Of a stretch of DNA of 35,073 nucleotides, positions 18,352 through 26,424 are shown in pieces. How positions within the stretch are numbered: position 1 is the stretch's first letter; every line of letters begins with the position of its first letter. A program made the translations under genes and the position numbers. This DNA is from an uncultured Bacteroidales bacterium (lineage in GTDB: Bacteria; Bacteroidota; Bacteroidia; Bacteroidales; UBA932): positions 1 through 35,073 of the forward strand of contig UQMB01000017.1 of assembly GCA_900541925.1 (NCBI GenBank), in the 5' to 3' direction. The notes below the pieces were generated by a model that was not told the DNA's origin, did no database searches, and saw only the letters and a list, made by a program, of their open reading frames with translations.

Positions 18352-18909
18352 TTATTTTTTTGATATTCGGTTCTCTGTGATGAAGGCCTCGAGGGCTGCC
18401 CCGCCATCTATGCTGCGCACGCAGTCCATGATGATGCCGACTTTCTGCGCAGGGACGAGTTTCAGGATATTGGCTGTGCTTTCCTTGACACAGTAGTCTC
18501 CGGCGATGCCGCAGATGTCGACATGTTCGCTGGACGTGAGCCAGCGGTACTCGGTGCTGTCGGGTGCGAGGTCTTCGAACGCGCCGTACTGCTCCTTGCC
18601 TCTGTCCTGGCCTTTAAAATGGAGTTTGACCGAGTCTCGTGCGAGAAGTCCTGCGAATTCATCGGGGAGTCCCGCCCCCTGGGTGTAGGCCACGCAGTGG
18701 GACGGCCATGTGCCGCCCTGCGAAGCGAAGGAACAGTGGTCTCCAGGATGCCAGTCGAGAGTGAAGATAACGGCGTCGTATGCTCCTGCGATGGCGGCGA
18801 TTCTGGCCGGGAGCGACTCGCTGCCGCTTACATAAAGCGACCCGGACGGGTCGAAGAAATCTCTCTGGACATCCACGACCACAAGAAGCTTTTGTTTCGG
18901 ATGATTCAT
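18352..18909 (-). CDS. pncA: Nicotinamidase (NAD salvage)
   Basis: A 185-residue cysteine hydrolase of the isochorismatase superfamily that converts nicotinamide to nicotinate. The catalytic triad is visible as D13 (VVDVQRDFF), K99 (LHFKG) and C140 (GIAGDYCVKES). The metal-binding residues of nicotinamidases are also present as D52, H54 and H58 (LDWHPGDHCS) and H71 (WPSHCV), which favours nicotinamidase over other family members. The ATG at 18909 is the only sensible start; a longer frame to 18954 would include the promoter. It heads an operon with two large exported proteins, which is an odd pairing for a metabolic enzyme. A TATCTTTG box sits so close to the ATG that the mRNA may be almost leaderless. 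Confidence 0.85.
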   Translation of the reverse strand: MNHPKQKLLVVVDVQRDFFDPSGSLYVSGSESLPARIAAIAGAYDAVIFTLDWHPGDHCSFASQGGTWPSHCVAYTQGAGLPDEFAGLLARDSVKLHFKGQDRGKEQYGAFEDLAPDSTEYRWLTSSEHVDICGIAGDYCVKESTANILKLVPAQKVGIIMDCVRSIDGGAALEAFITENRISKK

Positions 18910-18914
18910 ATCAT

Positions 18915-18922
18915 CAAAGATA
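18915..18922 (-). promoter_or_regulatory. -7 box (TATCTTTG) for the pncA operon, 5 bases from the start codon
   Basis: The minus strand reads TATCTTTG, matching TAnnTTTG. A TTTG is found 21 bases further upstream (18944-18947), two bases more than the ideal spacing. Transcription should begin within a few bases of the ATG. Confidence 0.55.
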
Positions 18923-18956
18923 GCGAATACCGACGATTTTGCGCAAAAAAACATCG

Positions 18957-18964
18957 TAAATTTG
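18957..18964 (+). promoter_or_regulatory. -7-like box (TAAATTTG) before the AraC remnant
   Basis: TAAATTTG matches TAnnTTTG and lies 4 bases before the ATG at 18969. It faces away from the pncA promoter, making a divergent pair. Whether it still drives anything useful is unclear because the downstream frame is truncated. Confidence 0.4.
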
Positions 18965-18968
18965 CGCC

Positions 18969-19187
18969 ATGCTCCAGATGGTCTTCGCCGGAGCCGCCAA
19001 CCTGCTCTTCACGGGCATCGCCCCGACAGAATTGCTCCGCACATACCGCCTGAGAAAGGCGGCCGCCATGCTGAGGCGAGGCGGTTATACCATAAGTGAA
19101 GTGGCGTATTCCGTGGGATTCTCCACTCCGGGGTATTTCTCGAAATGTTTCAGGGAGATGTTCGGCGTCAACCCTTCAGACTTTTGA
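18969..19187 (+). pseudogene. AraC-type HTH remnant (C-terminal fragment)
   Basis: The 72-residue frame matches only the last part of an AraC/XylS DNA-binding domain: GIAPTELLRTYRLRKAAAML, then YTISEVAYSVGFSTPGYFSKCFREMFGVNPSDF, the classic second helix-turn-helix and its F-x-P-S-x-F-like end. The first HTH and any sensor or ligand domain are missing; the first 14 residues look unrelated. This pattern is usual at the C-terminus of hybrid two-component or AraC regulators, so it is most likely what is left after a deletion. A very small DNA-binding protein cannot be excluded, since a promoter-like box precedes it. Its 3' end overlaps the convergent P-type ATPase gene by 12 bases. Confidence 0.7.
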
Positions 19188-21908
19188 TGCTTTTGTGAAG
19201 GTGCCGATTGCCCGGACAATGTCCGGTATCACCAGGACGGCACTCGTCATCAGGAAGATCCGGCCCCAGTCTGCAGCGGAGAGCGGAGCAACCTCGAAGA
19301 AGTTGCCGGCGAGATTGACGATCATGACCTGCCCGGCGAGGATGACTGCCGTGATGAGGAGGAAGCCCCGGCTGAAGCAGTCGGAGAGGCGGCGTCTGCG
19401 GCAGATGACTCCGGCAATGTCCGTCAGGAGGCTCCTTCCGGTGTCATAGTAGCGGATATTGAAGAGATTCCAGAACTGTATCATCACGAAGACGGAGAAG
19501 AACACGCCGGACTCATATGGGCTGAGATGGGCCTTGGGCCTTGACAGGTCGAAGAAGCCGGTGAAGTATTTCTTTATCTCCGAAAACTCGAACAGATCGC
19601 TTACGGCGCTGATGTCGCTGTGCCAGAGGAACTGCCACAGCCCCGAGAGGCAGACGAAAAAGAGCAGGCCCGTGAGCACCATGCGGAGTATCATCTTGCG
19701 GCTTATGATGTGGCTGTCAGGGTCGCGCGGCTTCTCGCTCATCACCCTCTTGTCAGGAGGGAGCGAAGAGAGGGCCATGGCCGCGAAAGTATCCATTATG
19801 AGGTTGACCCACAACATCTGGGTGACATTGAGCGGAGAGTCCATGCCGGTGAACGCGCCGGCAAGCACCACGAGGCAGGCGCAGATATTGATGGTCATCT
19901 GGAAGAGGATGAACCTGCGGATGTTCATATAGAGGGAACGCCCCCAAAGTATGGCCTTGTTGATGCTCGTGAATGAATTGTCGAGGATGGTGATGTCGCT
20001 GACCTCTTTGGCCCTGGCTGTGCCGTCGCCCATGGAGAGGCCTACCTGTGCCTTCTTCAGTGCCAGGGCGTCGTTGGTTCCGTCTCCCGTGACGGCGACC
20101 ACTTCTCCGCACTGCTGGAGCAGTGACACCAGCCGTGCCTTGTCCTCGGGTCTCGCTCTCGAAAGGATTCTGAGATCCGGGAGGAGTTCGAGCACTTCCT
20201 CGTCCGGCATGGCCGCGAATTCGGTGCCGGTCATGCAGAGATTCTCACCCTTGCCTGTGAGCCCGAGCTGCCTGCCTATCTCCATCGCCGTGGCGGCCAC
20301 GTCTCCCGTCACCATTATTACCCTGACCCCGGCCTTCGTGCAGGTTTCTACCGCTACCTTTACATCGTCACGCACCGGATCCGCTATTCCGGTGATGCCG
20401 GCCATGACAGGCCTTGTGCTTCCTTCGGGCTGACAGGCGAAAGCGAGTGTGCGCATCGCCTTGGCCTGATACCCGGCCAGTTCGGCCTTGAAAGCCTCCC
20501 TTTCGGGAAAGTCCTGCCCGCACATGTCCATGACAATCTCCGGCGCGCCCTTGATGAATCTCACGACGCGTCCGTCCCTGATGTTCCGCGCGGTCGTGCT
20601 CATGTATTTGGTCTGGGTGCTGAAAGGCTCCCGCGAGATGATGTCCCATTCTGATCTGAGAATGGCATAGTCGGCGGCGTATTGCGTGGTGATCCATGTC
20701 AGAAGCGCCGCTTCTGTGGGGTTGCCGATGCCGGTGGTGGAGCCGTCCGCTTTCTTTGAGAGTTCGGCTGTGGAGTTCACGGCCACACAGTCGAGTATGG
20801 TCGCCTCGTCGCAGACGAAATGCGAACGGACGACACTCATTCTGTTCTGCGTGAGAGTGCCGGTCTTGTCGGTGCAGATGACGGTGGCCGCCCCCATAGT
20901 CTCACAGGCGTGGAGCTTCCGGACAAGATTGTTCTCTTTCAGCATCTTGCGCATGCTGAGTGCGAGACTGACGGTGACGCTCATCGGAAGGCCTTCAGGG
21001 ACGGCCACGACAATCAGCGTCACGGCGATCATTATGGAATGCAGGAGGTACTCGACAAAAAACAGGGGAGTGTGCTGCGAAGGATCGACGGCGAGCAGGT
21101 AATAGAGGATGCGGCCAATCACGATGAGCCCGGCGATTATGTAGCTGGTACGGGTGAGGATCCTGCCGAGCCGGCCCAGCTGCCTGTTGAGCGGAGTCTC
21201 GGTCTCTTCTTCTTCCTGCAGCCGCCTCTCGCCTTTGCCTTCCTCGGTGTCCGGCCCTGTCGCCGTGACTTTATAGTAGCATGAGCCCTCCAGCACGATT
21301 GACCCGCGCAGGAGGAAATCCGTGTCGTATGTCTCGTCACCACCGGCACCGGGACCTGCCGCCGCAGATTTATTCGTGTACGGTTCTCCTGTATATGCTG
21401 ATTCGTCCACCCGGACCATATCCCCGAGGACTATGCGCCCGTCGGCCGGGACTTCGTCTCCTCCCTCCAGTTTGACCAGGTCGCCCGTTACCACGTCACA
21501 TTTGCGTATGGATACCATCCCCGGCTTCGCTCCCTCCGAAGGGCGGCGTATGACTTTTACGGGCTCCCCGTCCCGGACCTGTTTCCTCACCTCGAACTCG
21601 CGGGCGGCCTTGACTTCGAAGATGAAGGCAATCCCGGTGGACAGGAGTATGGCGAGAAGTATGCCCGTCGGCTCGAACAGCAGCCGCATCCCCTGTCCCT
21701 GGCAGATCTCGTATGCGGTCACGGCACAGGACAGCACGAGGATGACGCAGAGTATGATGATGAGCGGGTCCTTGAACTTCTCAAGATACAGGGACAGCAG
21801 AGAGCGTCTCTCGGGTTCGGGGATGCGGTTTTTCCCGACACCGTCCCGCACTTCGGGTGAGTCGGAAGAGAGACAATGCCGCTCCCAGATATCGTAGTCG
21901 TTGGCCAT
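19176..21908 (-). CDS. Calcium-type P-type ATPase (P-II), cation export
   Basis: A 910-residue integral membrane ATPase, using the ATG at 21908 (an upstream TTG at 21935 adds nine residues without family resemblance). The order is that of P-II ATPases: membrane helices 1-2 at about 48-98, actuator domain with DESAYTGEP near 168-176, helix 4 with VAVPEGLPMSVT (302-312, E305 a likely Ca2+ ligand), phosphorylation site DKTGTLTQ (D347), nucleotide domain with KGAPE, hinge with TGDGTNDALALKKA, and helix 6 with NLIMDTFAAMAL. The last matches the N-x-x-x-D Ca2+ ligands of calcium pumps. Together these favour Ca2+ export, as in plasma-membrane-type (PMCA-like) bacterial pumps. A charged insertion (EEGKGERRLQEEEETET, about 222-238) is notable. 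It is a single gene with convergent overlap to the AraC remnant. Confidence 0.88.
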   Translation of the reverse strand: MANDYDIWERHCLSSDSPEVRDGVGKNRIPEPERRSLLSLYLEKFKDPLIIILCVILVLSCAVTAYEICQGQGMRLLFEPTGILLAILLSTGIAFIFEVKAAREFEVRKQVRDGEPVKVIRRPSEGAKPGMVSIRKCDVVTGDLVKLEGGDEVPADGRIVLGDMVRVDESAYTGEPYTNKSAAAGPGAGGDETYDTDFLLRGSIVLEGSCYYKVTATGPDTEEGKGERRLQEEEETETPLNRQLGRLGRILTRTSYIIAGLIVIGRILYYLLAVDPSQHTPLFFVEYLLHSIMIAVTLIVVAVPEGLPMSVTVSLALSMRKMLKENNLVRKLHACETMGAATVICTDKTGTLTQNRMSVVRSHFVCDEATILDCVAVNSTAELSKKADGSTTGIGNPTEAALLTWITTQYAADYAILRSEWDIISREPFSTQTKYMSTTARNIRDGRVVRFIKGAPEIVMDMCGQDFPEREAFKAELAGYQAKAMRTLAFACQPEGSTRPVMAGITGIADPVRDDVKVAVETCTKAGVRVIMVTGDVAATAMEIGRQLGLTGKGENLCMTGTEFAAMPDEEVLELLPDLRILSRARPEDKARLVSLLQQCGEVVAVTGDGTNDALALKKAQVGLSMGDGTARAKEVSDITILDNSFTSINKAILWGRSLYMNIRRFILFQMTINICACLVVLAGAFTGMDSPLNVTQMLWVNLIMDTFAAMALSSLPPDKRVMSEKPRDPDSHIISRKMILRMVLTGLLFFVCLSGLWQFLWHSDISAVSDLFEFSEIKKYFTGFFDLSRPKAHLSPYESGVFFSVFVMIQFWNLFNIRYYDTGRSLLTDIAGVICRRRRLSDCFSRGFLLITAVILAGQVMIVNLAGNFFEVAPLSAADWGRIFLMTSAVLVIPDIVRAIGTFTKASKV

Positions 21909-21986
21909 GAGTTGTCTGCACTGAATTTTGCGCAAAAATGGCGGAAATCACTGGAACGGGAGGGCAGAATCCAAACGCTTGGATTT

Positions 21987-23507
21987 TTAGGCCAGGCCTT
22001 TCCAGAACCGGGAAGCGGCCAGAGGCGTCATCTGCGTGCCGTCTTCCTCGATCATGAACATGGAAAGGCCGATTCCCACCTTGTAGGAGCGCGCCTGACG
22101 GTCGAATGCGACATTGTACATCTCCCGGTCCGAGAGCTCCCGGATGGCGGAGAATCCCTTGTTTATATAGGTTTTGAGCGAACTGCGGTGCGAGAGTATA
22201 CTGGATATGTACGACAGGAAGCCGGCACTCTGCTCATCTTTTGTAGAAACGGCCTTGTATATTCGTATTGTGTTGAAGATAAGCCGCTTGTAGCTTGCCC
22301 CGTCTGCGAGCAGCCCCGATTCGAAGGCGTCGATGTCGAAGACGCCGTCAGCGGTGAAGCGTCCGGTGTCGACCGTCTCCAGGTAGCGTAGTGCGGAATC
22401 GAACTCCTCCTGTGCTATGCCTTCATGTCCATATCTCAGGAGGAGAAGATACAGCGTCCTTGCCTGCGGGGAAGACTCGAACATGATGCGCCTCCCGTCC
22501 AGTCCCGGCAGGGTGAAGTTGAACTCCCTGTCGATGCGGACTTCGCTGTTGATCTTGGACTCGGAACTGAAATGCTCGAAGAGCATCTTGTAATACCCGT
22601 CATATGGCAGCAGATGTGAGTCGTCTCCGAACAGGGACACGAAAGAGAGGATCCTGTGCTTTACTTCCCGGGAAATGTCCAGACATAAGAAGTCTGTCGT
22701 GCCATGAGCCGTGTTGTCGTCGTCCAGAACGACGCTTTCCCTGATCTTCACGAGGAGGAACGCGTCATATGGGAAGAAATCCGGCTCGACGCCGAAGCGC
22801 GAAGAGACGACCTTGAAGAAAAGGGCGGAATCGAACGAGGTGAGTGCCTCCTTGAGGCTTTCCAACTTGAGCAGGTCGCCGGCCGGCATCAGGTAGCTTA
22901 TGGATTTCTTGAGCAGGCCGAACTTGTCAGTGGAACCCTTGCCGGCGAGTCCGAGATCCCTCAGGACATCCGGCAAGTAGAACAGCGTCAGCCCGATGTC
23001 GCCGAAGGCCTTGGCGATGAGCAGATTGTCATAGCGGTCATCCAGCACTTTGCGGGACTCTTCGGAGAAGCGCTTCTCCAGATAGAGTATCTGCCTATCA
23101 GAGATGTCCGCGTCGATATCCTGGACGGAAAGTACGGAAAACCATTCCCTCGACTCCGGAGCGCACGACATGATGACGGCCGCATAAAGCAGATTCTCTT
23201 CCGGATCAATGTCGCTGTCGCTTCTCATGATCGAGTCGAATATCCCCATGGCGGCATCGACGGCAGGGGCGTCCATCCCCCTCACTGCGGCGACCGAGTC
23301 GGCCAGGGTCGCATAATGGATGAGGTCCAACTCCTCCTGCGTGAGCCCAAGGCCCCGCTGCAGACTGTCGAGAATCGAAATCTCCTTGCTGTGGATTCTG
23401 TTGTCCGCCTTGACCAGTTCAATGGCGATCTTGATGACGGACCGCTTCTGGACCGGGGTGCAGCGGGCCAGGCCGGAGAGACCCATATTCATGTCGATGC
23501 TCTTCAT
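21987..23507 (-). CDS. TerB-like domain protein of unknown function
   Basis: A 506-residue soluble protein starting MKSIDMNMG at 23507; the frame continues to 23558 but that part would cross a -7 box. Residues about 15-115 look like a TerB-type all-helical domain: IELVKADNRIHSKEISILD and, one repeat later, MRSDSDIDPEENLLYAAVIMS, each with the acidic D-x-x-(I)-x-x-x-E pattern that binds metal in TerB proteins. The remaining 390 residues are not recognised in detail; about 330-400 contains RTLYLLLLRYGHEGIAQEEF, which resembles a winged-helix-like segment seen in Bacteroidales. No signal peptide or membrane helix. It is monocistronic and divergent from the DUF6249-sigma operon. A role in stress sensing is possible from the TerB resemblance but unproven. 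Confidence 0.55.
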   Translation of the reverse strand: MKSIDMNMGLSGLARCTPVQKRSVIKIAIELVKADNRIHSKEISILDSLQRGLGLTQEELDLIHYATLADSVAAVRGMDAPAVDAAMGIFDSIMRSDSDIDPEENLLYAAVIMSCAPESREWFSVLSVQDIDADISDRQILYLEKRFSEESRKVLDDRYDNLLIAKAFGDIGLTLFYLPDVLRDLGLAGKGSTDKFGLLKKSISYLMPAGDLLKLESLKEALTSFDSALFFKVVSSRFGVEPDFFPYDAFLLVKIRESVVLDDDNTAHGTTDFLCLDISREVKHRILSFVSLFGDDSHLLPYDGYYKMLFEHFSSESKINSEVRIDREFNFTLPGLDGRRIMFESSPQARTLYLLLLRYGHEGIAQEEFDSALRYLETVDTGRFTADGVFDIDAFESGLLADGASYKRLIFNTIRIYKAVSTKDEQSAGFLSYISSILSHRSSLKTYINKGFSAIRELSDREMYNVAFDRQARSYKVGIGLSMFMIEEDGTQMTPLAASRFWKGLA

Positions 23508-23512
23508 AAACA

Positions 23513-23520
23513 CAAAAATA
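23513..23520 (-). promoter_or_regulatory. -7 box (TATTTTTG) for the TerB-like gene
   Basis: The minus strand reads TATTTTTG, matching TAnnTTTG, only 5 bases before the ATG at 23507. Either the mRNA is nearly leaderless or translation starts at the in-frame ATG at 23492 or 23486. Confidence 0.5.
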
Positions 23521-23577
23521 GAACTAAAATCGCTAAATTTATCCAACCTTTCAGGCACTTTTTGCGTTATAGGTATG

Positions 23578-23597
23578 AGTCCGTCCAGTGACGGACT
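23578..23597. promoter_or_regulatory. Perfect 8-base inverted repeat upstream of the DUF6249-sigma operon
   Basis: AGTCCGTC (23578-23585) and GACGGACT (23590-23597) are separated by four bases. They lie 28 bases before the DUF6249 start, just downstream of a TAGGTATG that is one mismatch from a -7 box. An operator or 5'-UTR hairpin are both possible. Confidence 0.45.
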
Positions 23598-23624
23598 GTA
23601 ATGAACTTATAAAAGCTTGTAAAA

Positions 23625-24068
23625 ATGAATGATTTTGTAGAGATTTTGATCCCCTTGGGAGTATGCGTGGCGTTGCCGGTGCTGATTGTCTGGCTTGTCG
23701 GCCGCGTGCAGCAGAATGAGACGAACCGCAAGGCGGACATCATGTTGAAGGCCATAGAGAGCGGGGCTACCGTTGACACGGACCTGTTCAGAAGCCAGGG
23801 CGGCAAGACGCTCAAGGAGCGGCTTCTGGGGAGGCTGGTCGCCGCCTGTGTGACAAGTCTGCTCGGTGTCGCATTCATCGTCCTGACGGTTGTGTTCACA
23901 CATCTCTCAAGGTTCAAGTTTGACAACGGCCCGCAGCCATTCCTGCTGATAATCGGCGGCGTGCTGCTTGCCGTCGGCATCTCGCTTTTTGTCGTCTATT
24001 TCGCCGGTAAGAAGATGTTGGCCAAGGAGATCGAGGCTGAGGAGAAACGTCTTATTGAAGGCAAGTAA
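23625..24068 (+). CDS. DUF6249-type membrane protein
   Basis: A 147-residue protein with an N-terminal membrane helix (about 5-26), a short cytoplasmic stretch typical of this family (QQNETNRKADIMLKAIESGA, then VDTDLF) and two further helices at about 70-92 and 103-126. The C-terminus is basic and acidic helical. Bacteroidales genomes commonly place such a protein directly before an ECF sigma factor and another small membrane protein, as here; the gap to the sigma gene is 3 bases. Its biochemical role is unknown; acting as part of a membrane-sensing unit is an inference from gene order. Confidence 0.7.
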   Translation: MNDFVEILIPLGVCVALPVLIVWLVGRVQQNETNRKADIMLKAIESGATVDTDLFRSQGGKTLKERLLGRLVAACVTSLLGVAFIVLTVVFTHLSRFKFDNGPQPFLLIIGGVLLAVGISLFVVYFAGKKMLAKEIEAEEKRLIEGK

Positions 24069-24071
24069 CCA

Positions 24072-24548
24072 ATGACCCGGGAACGGTTCATCTCCGAGAC
24101 GAGGGCGTGTCAGGGGCAGCTGCGGCGGTTCCTGACATCGCTGTGCGCTGATGCCGCTCTCGCGGATGACATCGCGCAGGAGGCGCTGGTCCGCGCCTAT
24201 GTGATGTCCGGCCGTTTCTCGGGGAACTTCAAGGCATGGCTTTTCAGAATAGCCTACAACTGCTTTATTGATAATTTGAGAAGGGTTCCGCCGCCGGCGC
24301 TGGACATGGACTCTCCGGCCGTGAGGCATATCGCCGGCGGCGAAGAGACGGACGCCGCATTCCGGCACGAGGACCTGAAGCGGGCTCTCGCGAGAATCCC
24401 TGAGAAGGAAAGGACTGCCATCGTGCTGCATTATTTTGAAGACCTGCCGGTGAAGGAAGTAGCCTCTGTCATGGGAATCCCGGCCGGAACCGTCAAGTAT
24501 TATCTCTCGGTGGGACGCGACCACCTCAAAAAACACATACACTTATGA
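24072..24548 (+). CDS. ECF-type RNA polymerase sigma factor
   Basis: A 158-residue sigma-70 family factor of extracytoplasmic-function size. Region 2 spans about 5-75 (ADDIAQEALVRAYVM for core binding, FKAWLFRIAYNCFIDNLRR for -10 recognition). Region 4 spans about 100-155 (IPEKERTAIVLHYFEDLPVKEVASVMGIPAGTVKYYLSVGRDHLKKH) for -35 recognition. No regions 1 or 3 are present. The stop overlaps the next start by four bases (ATGA), so the downstream membrane protein is translationally coupled, as is usual for an anti-sigma partner. Confidence 0.9.
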   Translation: MTRERFISETRACQGQLRRFLTSLCADAALADDIAQEALVRAYVMSGRFSGNFKAWLFRIAYNCFIDNLRRVPPPALDMDSPAVRHIAGGEETDAAFRHEDLKRALARIPEKERTAIVLHYFEDLPVKEVASVMGIPAGTVKYYLSVGRDHLKKHIHL

Positions 24549-24907
24549 AGGACATCGAACAGTATCTTCGTGAAAACAGACCGGAAACGCCCGTGGAAGG
24601 GCAATTCCTGATCGAAACCAATGCGCGGCTGAGCAAGGTGGAAGGTATCAGACGGAGCGTCGAGGAGGAGCGCCGGAGGGGCAGGGCGGCGCTGATTGTC
24701 GCGCTGGCAGCGGGGCTTGTCGTGGGCTGCCTGGCCACGCTCTTCGTGTTGTTCTGCCCGGTCCCGTCCATCGAGCTGGAACGCTCCGCCGTCATCAAAG
24801 CGGCGGCGGCTCTCCGGGAGTGGTGGTTCCTGCCGGCGGGGCTTATCGCCGTGTGCGCGCTGTCTCTGGGCATCGTCTTCGTCACACGAAAAAGGGAAGT
24901 GCTGTAG
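24545..24907 (+). CDS. Small two-helix membrane protein, possible anti-sigma partner
   Basis: A 120-residue protein with a soluble N-terminal helical part (MKDIEQYLRENRPETPVEGQ, about 1-45) and two membrane helices (about 48-69 and 92-113). The size, order and four-base overlap with the sigma gene resemble short Bacteroidales anti-sigma-like proteins, in which the N-terminal helices hold the sigma factor. No zinc-finger anti-sigma motif (H-x3-C-x2-C) is present, so the function is inferred from context only. Confidence 0.6.
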   Translation: MKDIEQYLRENRPETPVEGQFLIETNARLSKVEGIRRSVEEERRRGRAALIVALAAGLVVGCLATLFVLFCPVPSIELERSAVIKAAAALREWWFLPAGLIAVCALSLGIVFVTRKREVL

Positions 24908-24928
24908 TTTCGGATGTTTTGTTTATGA

Positions 24929-24959
24929 TTTGTTTATGATTTTTTTAAACTTACCTTTG
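24929..24959 (+). promoter_or_regulatory. Perfect Bacteroidetes promoter for aspA
   Basis: TTTG at 24929-24932, exactly 19 bases, then TACCTTTG at 24952-24959. This is a full match to the TTTG-N19-TAnnTTTG consensus. The expected transcript has a leader of about 40 bases before the ATG at 25007. Confidence 0.85.
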
Positions 24960-25006
24960 TCAGAGATAAAATAACACTGTTTTCGAACTGATAATAACAA
25001 TTCATC

Positions 25007-26401
25007 ATGAACGAAGAGAAATTCAGAATTGAATCTGATCTTCTTGGAGAACTTCAGGTTCCGCTTGAAGCCTATTACGGTGTCCAGACACAGCGGGCTC
25101 TCAACAACTATAAGATTTCCAACACCCGGATGTGCGACTATCCGGAGTATGTCATTGCGATGGCCTGCATCAAACTTGCCGCCGCGCAGACGAACAAGGA
25201 GCTCGGGGCCATGGACCCCAAGATAGCCGACGCGATTGTCGAGGCCTGCCGCGAGATCATAGACGGGAAGCTCCATGACCAGTTCCCTGTGGACATGATG
25301 CAGGGCGGCGCCGGAACCTCAGTGAACATGAACGCCAACGAGGTGATCGCCAACAGGGCCCTTGAGATTATGGGGCACAAGAAGGGCGAGTATCAGTACT
25401 GCTCTCCAAACGATCATGTGAACTGCGCCCAGTCGACCAACGACGCATATCCGTCAGCTTTCCGCTATGCATTCATCAGGATGAACAGGAGCCTTGAGAA
25501 GAGCCTCAAGGACCTCATCGAGGCATTCAAGGCGAAGGGCGAGGAGTTCAAGGACGTGATCAAGATGGGGCGCACCCAACTTCAGGACGCCGTGCCTATG
25601 ACTTCCGGACAGGAATTCCGCGCCTACGCGACCAACCTCGAGGAAGAGGTGCTCAATCTTGAAAGGAATGTGAACCTCCTCTACGAAATCAACATGGGCG
25701 GCACCGCCATCGGAACAGGTCTGAACGCGAAACCGGGCTTCGCTGAACTGTGCGCCAAGAAGATGACCGAACTCACGGGCGAGAAGTTCATCGCGGCGCC
25801 GGATCTCGTGGAGGCGACTCCGGATACAGGGGCGTATGTAAGCTATTCCGGCGCGCTGAAAAGACTGGCCGTGAAGCTTTCCAAGATTTGCAACGACCTC
25901 AGGCTCATGGCCTCCGGTCCGCGCTGCGGCCTCAAGGAAATCAATCTTCCTCCTATGGCGCCGGGCTCCTCCATCATGCCTGGAAAGGTCAATCCTGTCA
26001 TCCCTGAGGTGACCAACCAGGTGTGCTTCAAGGTTATAGGTAACGACACGACCGTATCATTCGCCGCCGAGGCCGGTCAGCTCCAGTTGAATGTCATGGA
26101 GCCTGTCATAGCCGAGTCCATCATGGAGAGTATCACATGGCTGACCAATGCGATGAACACGCTTCGCGAGAAGTGCATCAATGGCATCACGGTCAACAAG
26201 GAGCGCTGCTATGACATGGTCAAGAACAGCATCGGTATCGTGACGGCCCTGAACCCGATGATTGGCTACAAGGCCAGCACCAAGGTCGCCAAGGAAGCTC
26301 TCGAGACCAACCGCTCGGTGTACGATATTGTCCTCGAGAAGGGCATGCTCACGAAGGACGAGCTTGACAAGGCTCTTGACCCGAAGAATATGATAGGATA
26401 A
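25007..26401 (+). CDS. aspA: Aspartate ammonia-lyase (aspartase)
   Basis: A 464-residue enzyme of the fumarase/aspartase superfamily that deaminates L-aspartate to fumarate and ammonia. Aspartase-specific text appears in several places: SPNDHVNCAQSTNDAYPSA (the family has PNDHVNxSQSTNDxYPT), the TSVNMNANEVIANRA block, and the mobile active-site loop GSSIMPGKVNPVIPEV with its catalytic serine. Class II fumarase usually has NPTQCEA after the loop, so aspartase is preferred. The length is close to characterised aspartases. It is monocistronic, between a perfect promoter and a strong terminator. In an anaerobe it can feed fumarate respiration or recover nitrogen. Confidence 0.95.
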   Translation: MNEEKFRIESDLLGELQVPLEAYYGVQTQRALNNYKISNTRMCDYPEYVIAMACIKLAAAQTNKELGAMDPKIADAIVEACREIIDGKLHDQFPVDMMQGGAGTSVNMNANEVIANRALEIMGHKKGEYQYCSPNDHVNCAQSTNDAYPSAFRYAFIRMNRSLEKSLKDLIEAFKAKGEEFKDVIKMGRTQLQDAVPMTSGQEFRAYATNLEEEVLNLERNVNLLYEINMGGTAIGTGLNAKPGFAELCAKKMTELTGEKFIAAPDLVEATPDTGAYVSYSGALKRLAVKLSKICNDLRLMASGPRCGLKEINLPPMAPGSSIMPGKVNPVIPEVTNQVCFKVIGNDTTVSFAAEAGQLQLNVMEPVIAESIMESITWLTNAMNTLREKCINGITVNKERCYDMVKNSIGIVTALNPMIGYKASTKVAKEALETNRSVYDIVLEKGMLTKDELDKALDPKNMIG

Positions 26402-26424
26402 TCACTTGATTATTATACTTGTAT

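Noticed and set aside
18352..18909. Generic isochorismatase-like hydrolase
   Set aside because: The full set of nicotinamidase metal ligands (D52, H54, H58, H71) is present with the D13/K99/C140 triad.
22704..23591. Long plus-strand open frame (295 codons) opposite the TerB-like gene
   Set aside because: It is an antisense shadow of a coding strand with family resemblance, has no recognisable domain and crosses the divergent promoter region.
25007..26401. Class II fumarase
   Set aside because: The loop ends NPVIPEV and the PNDHVN block are those of aspartase, not fumarase.
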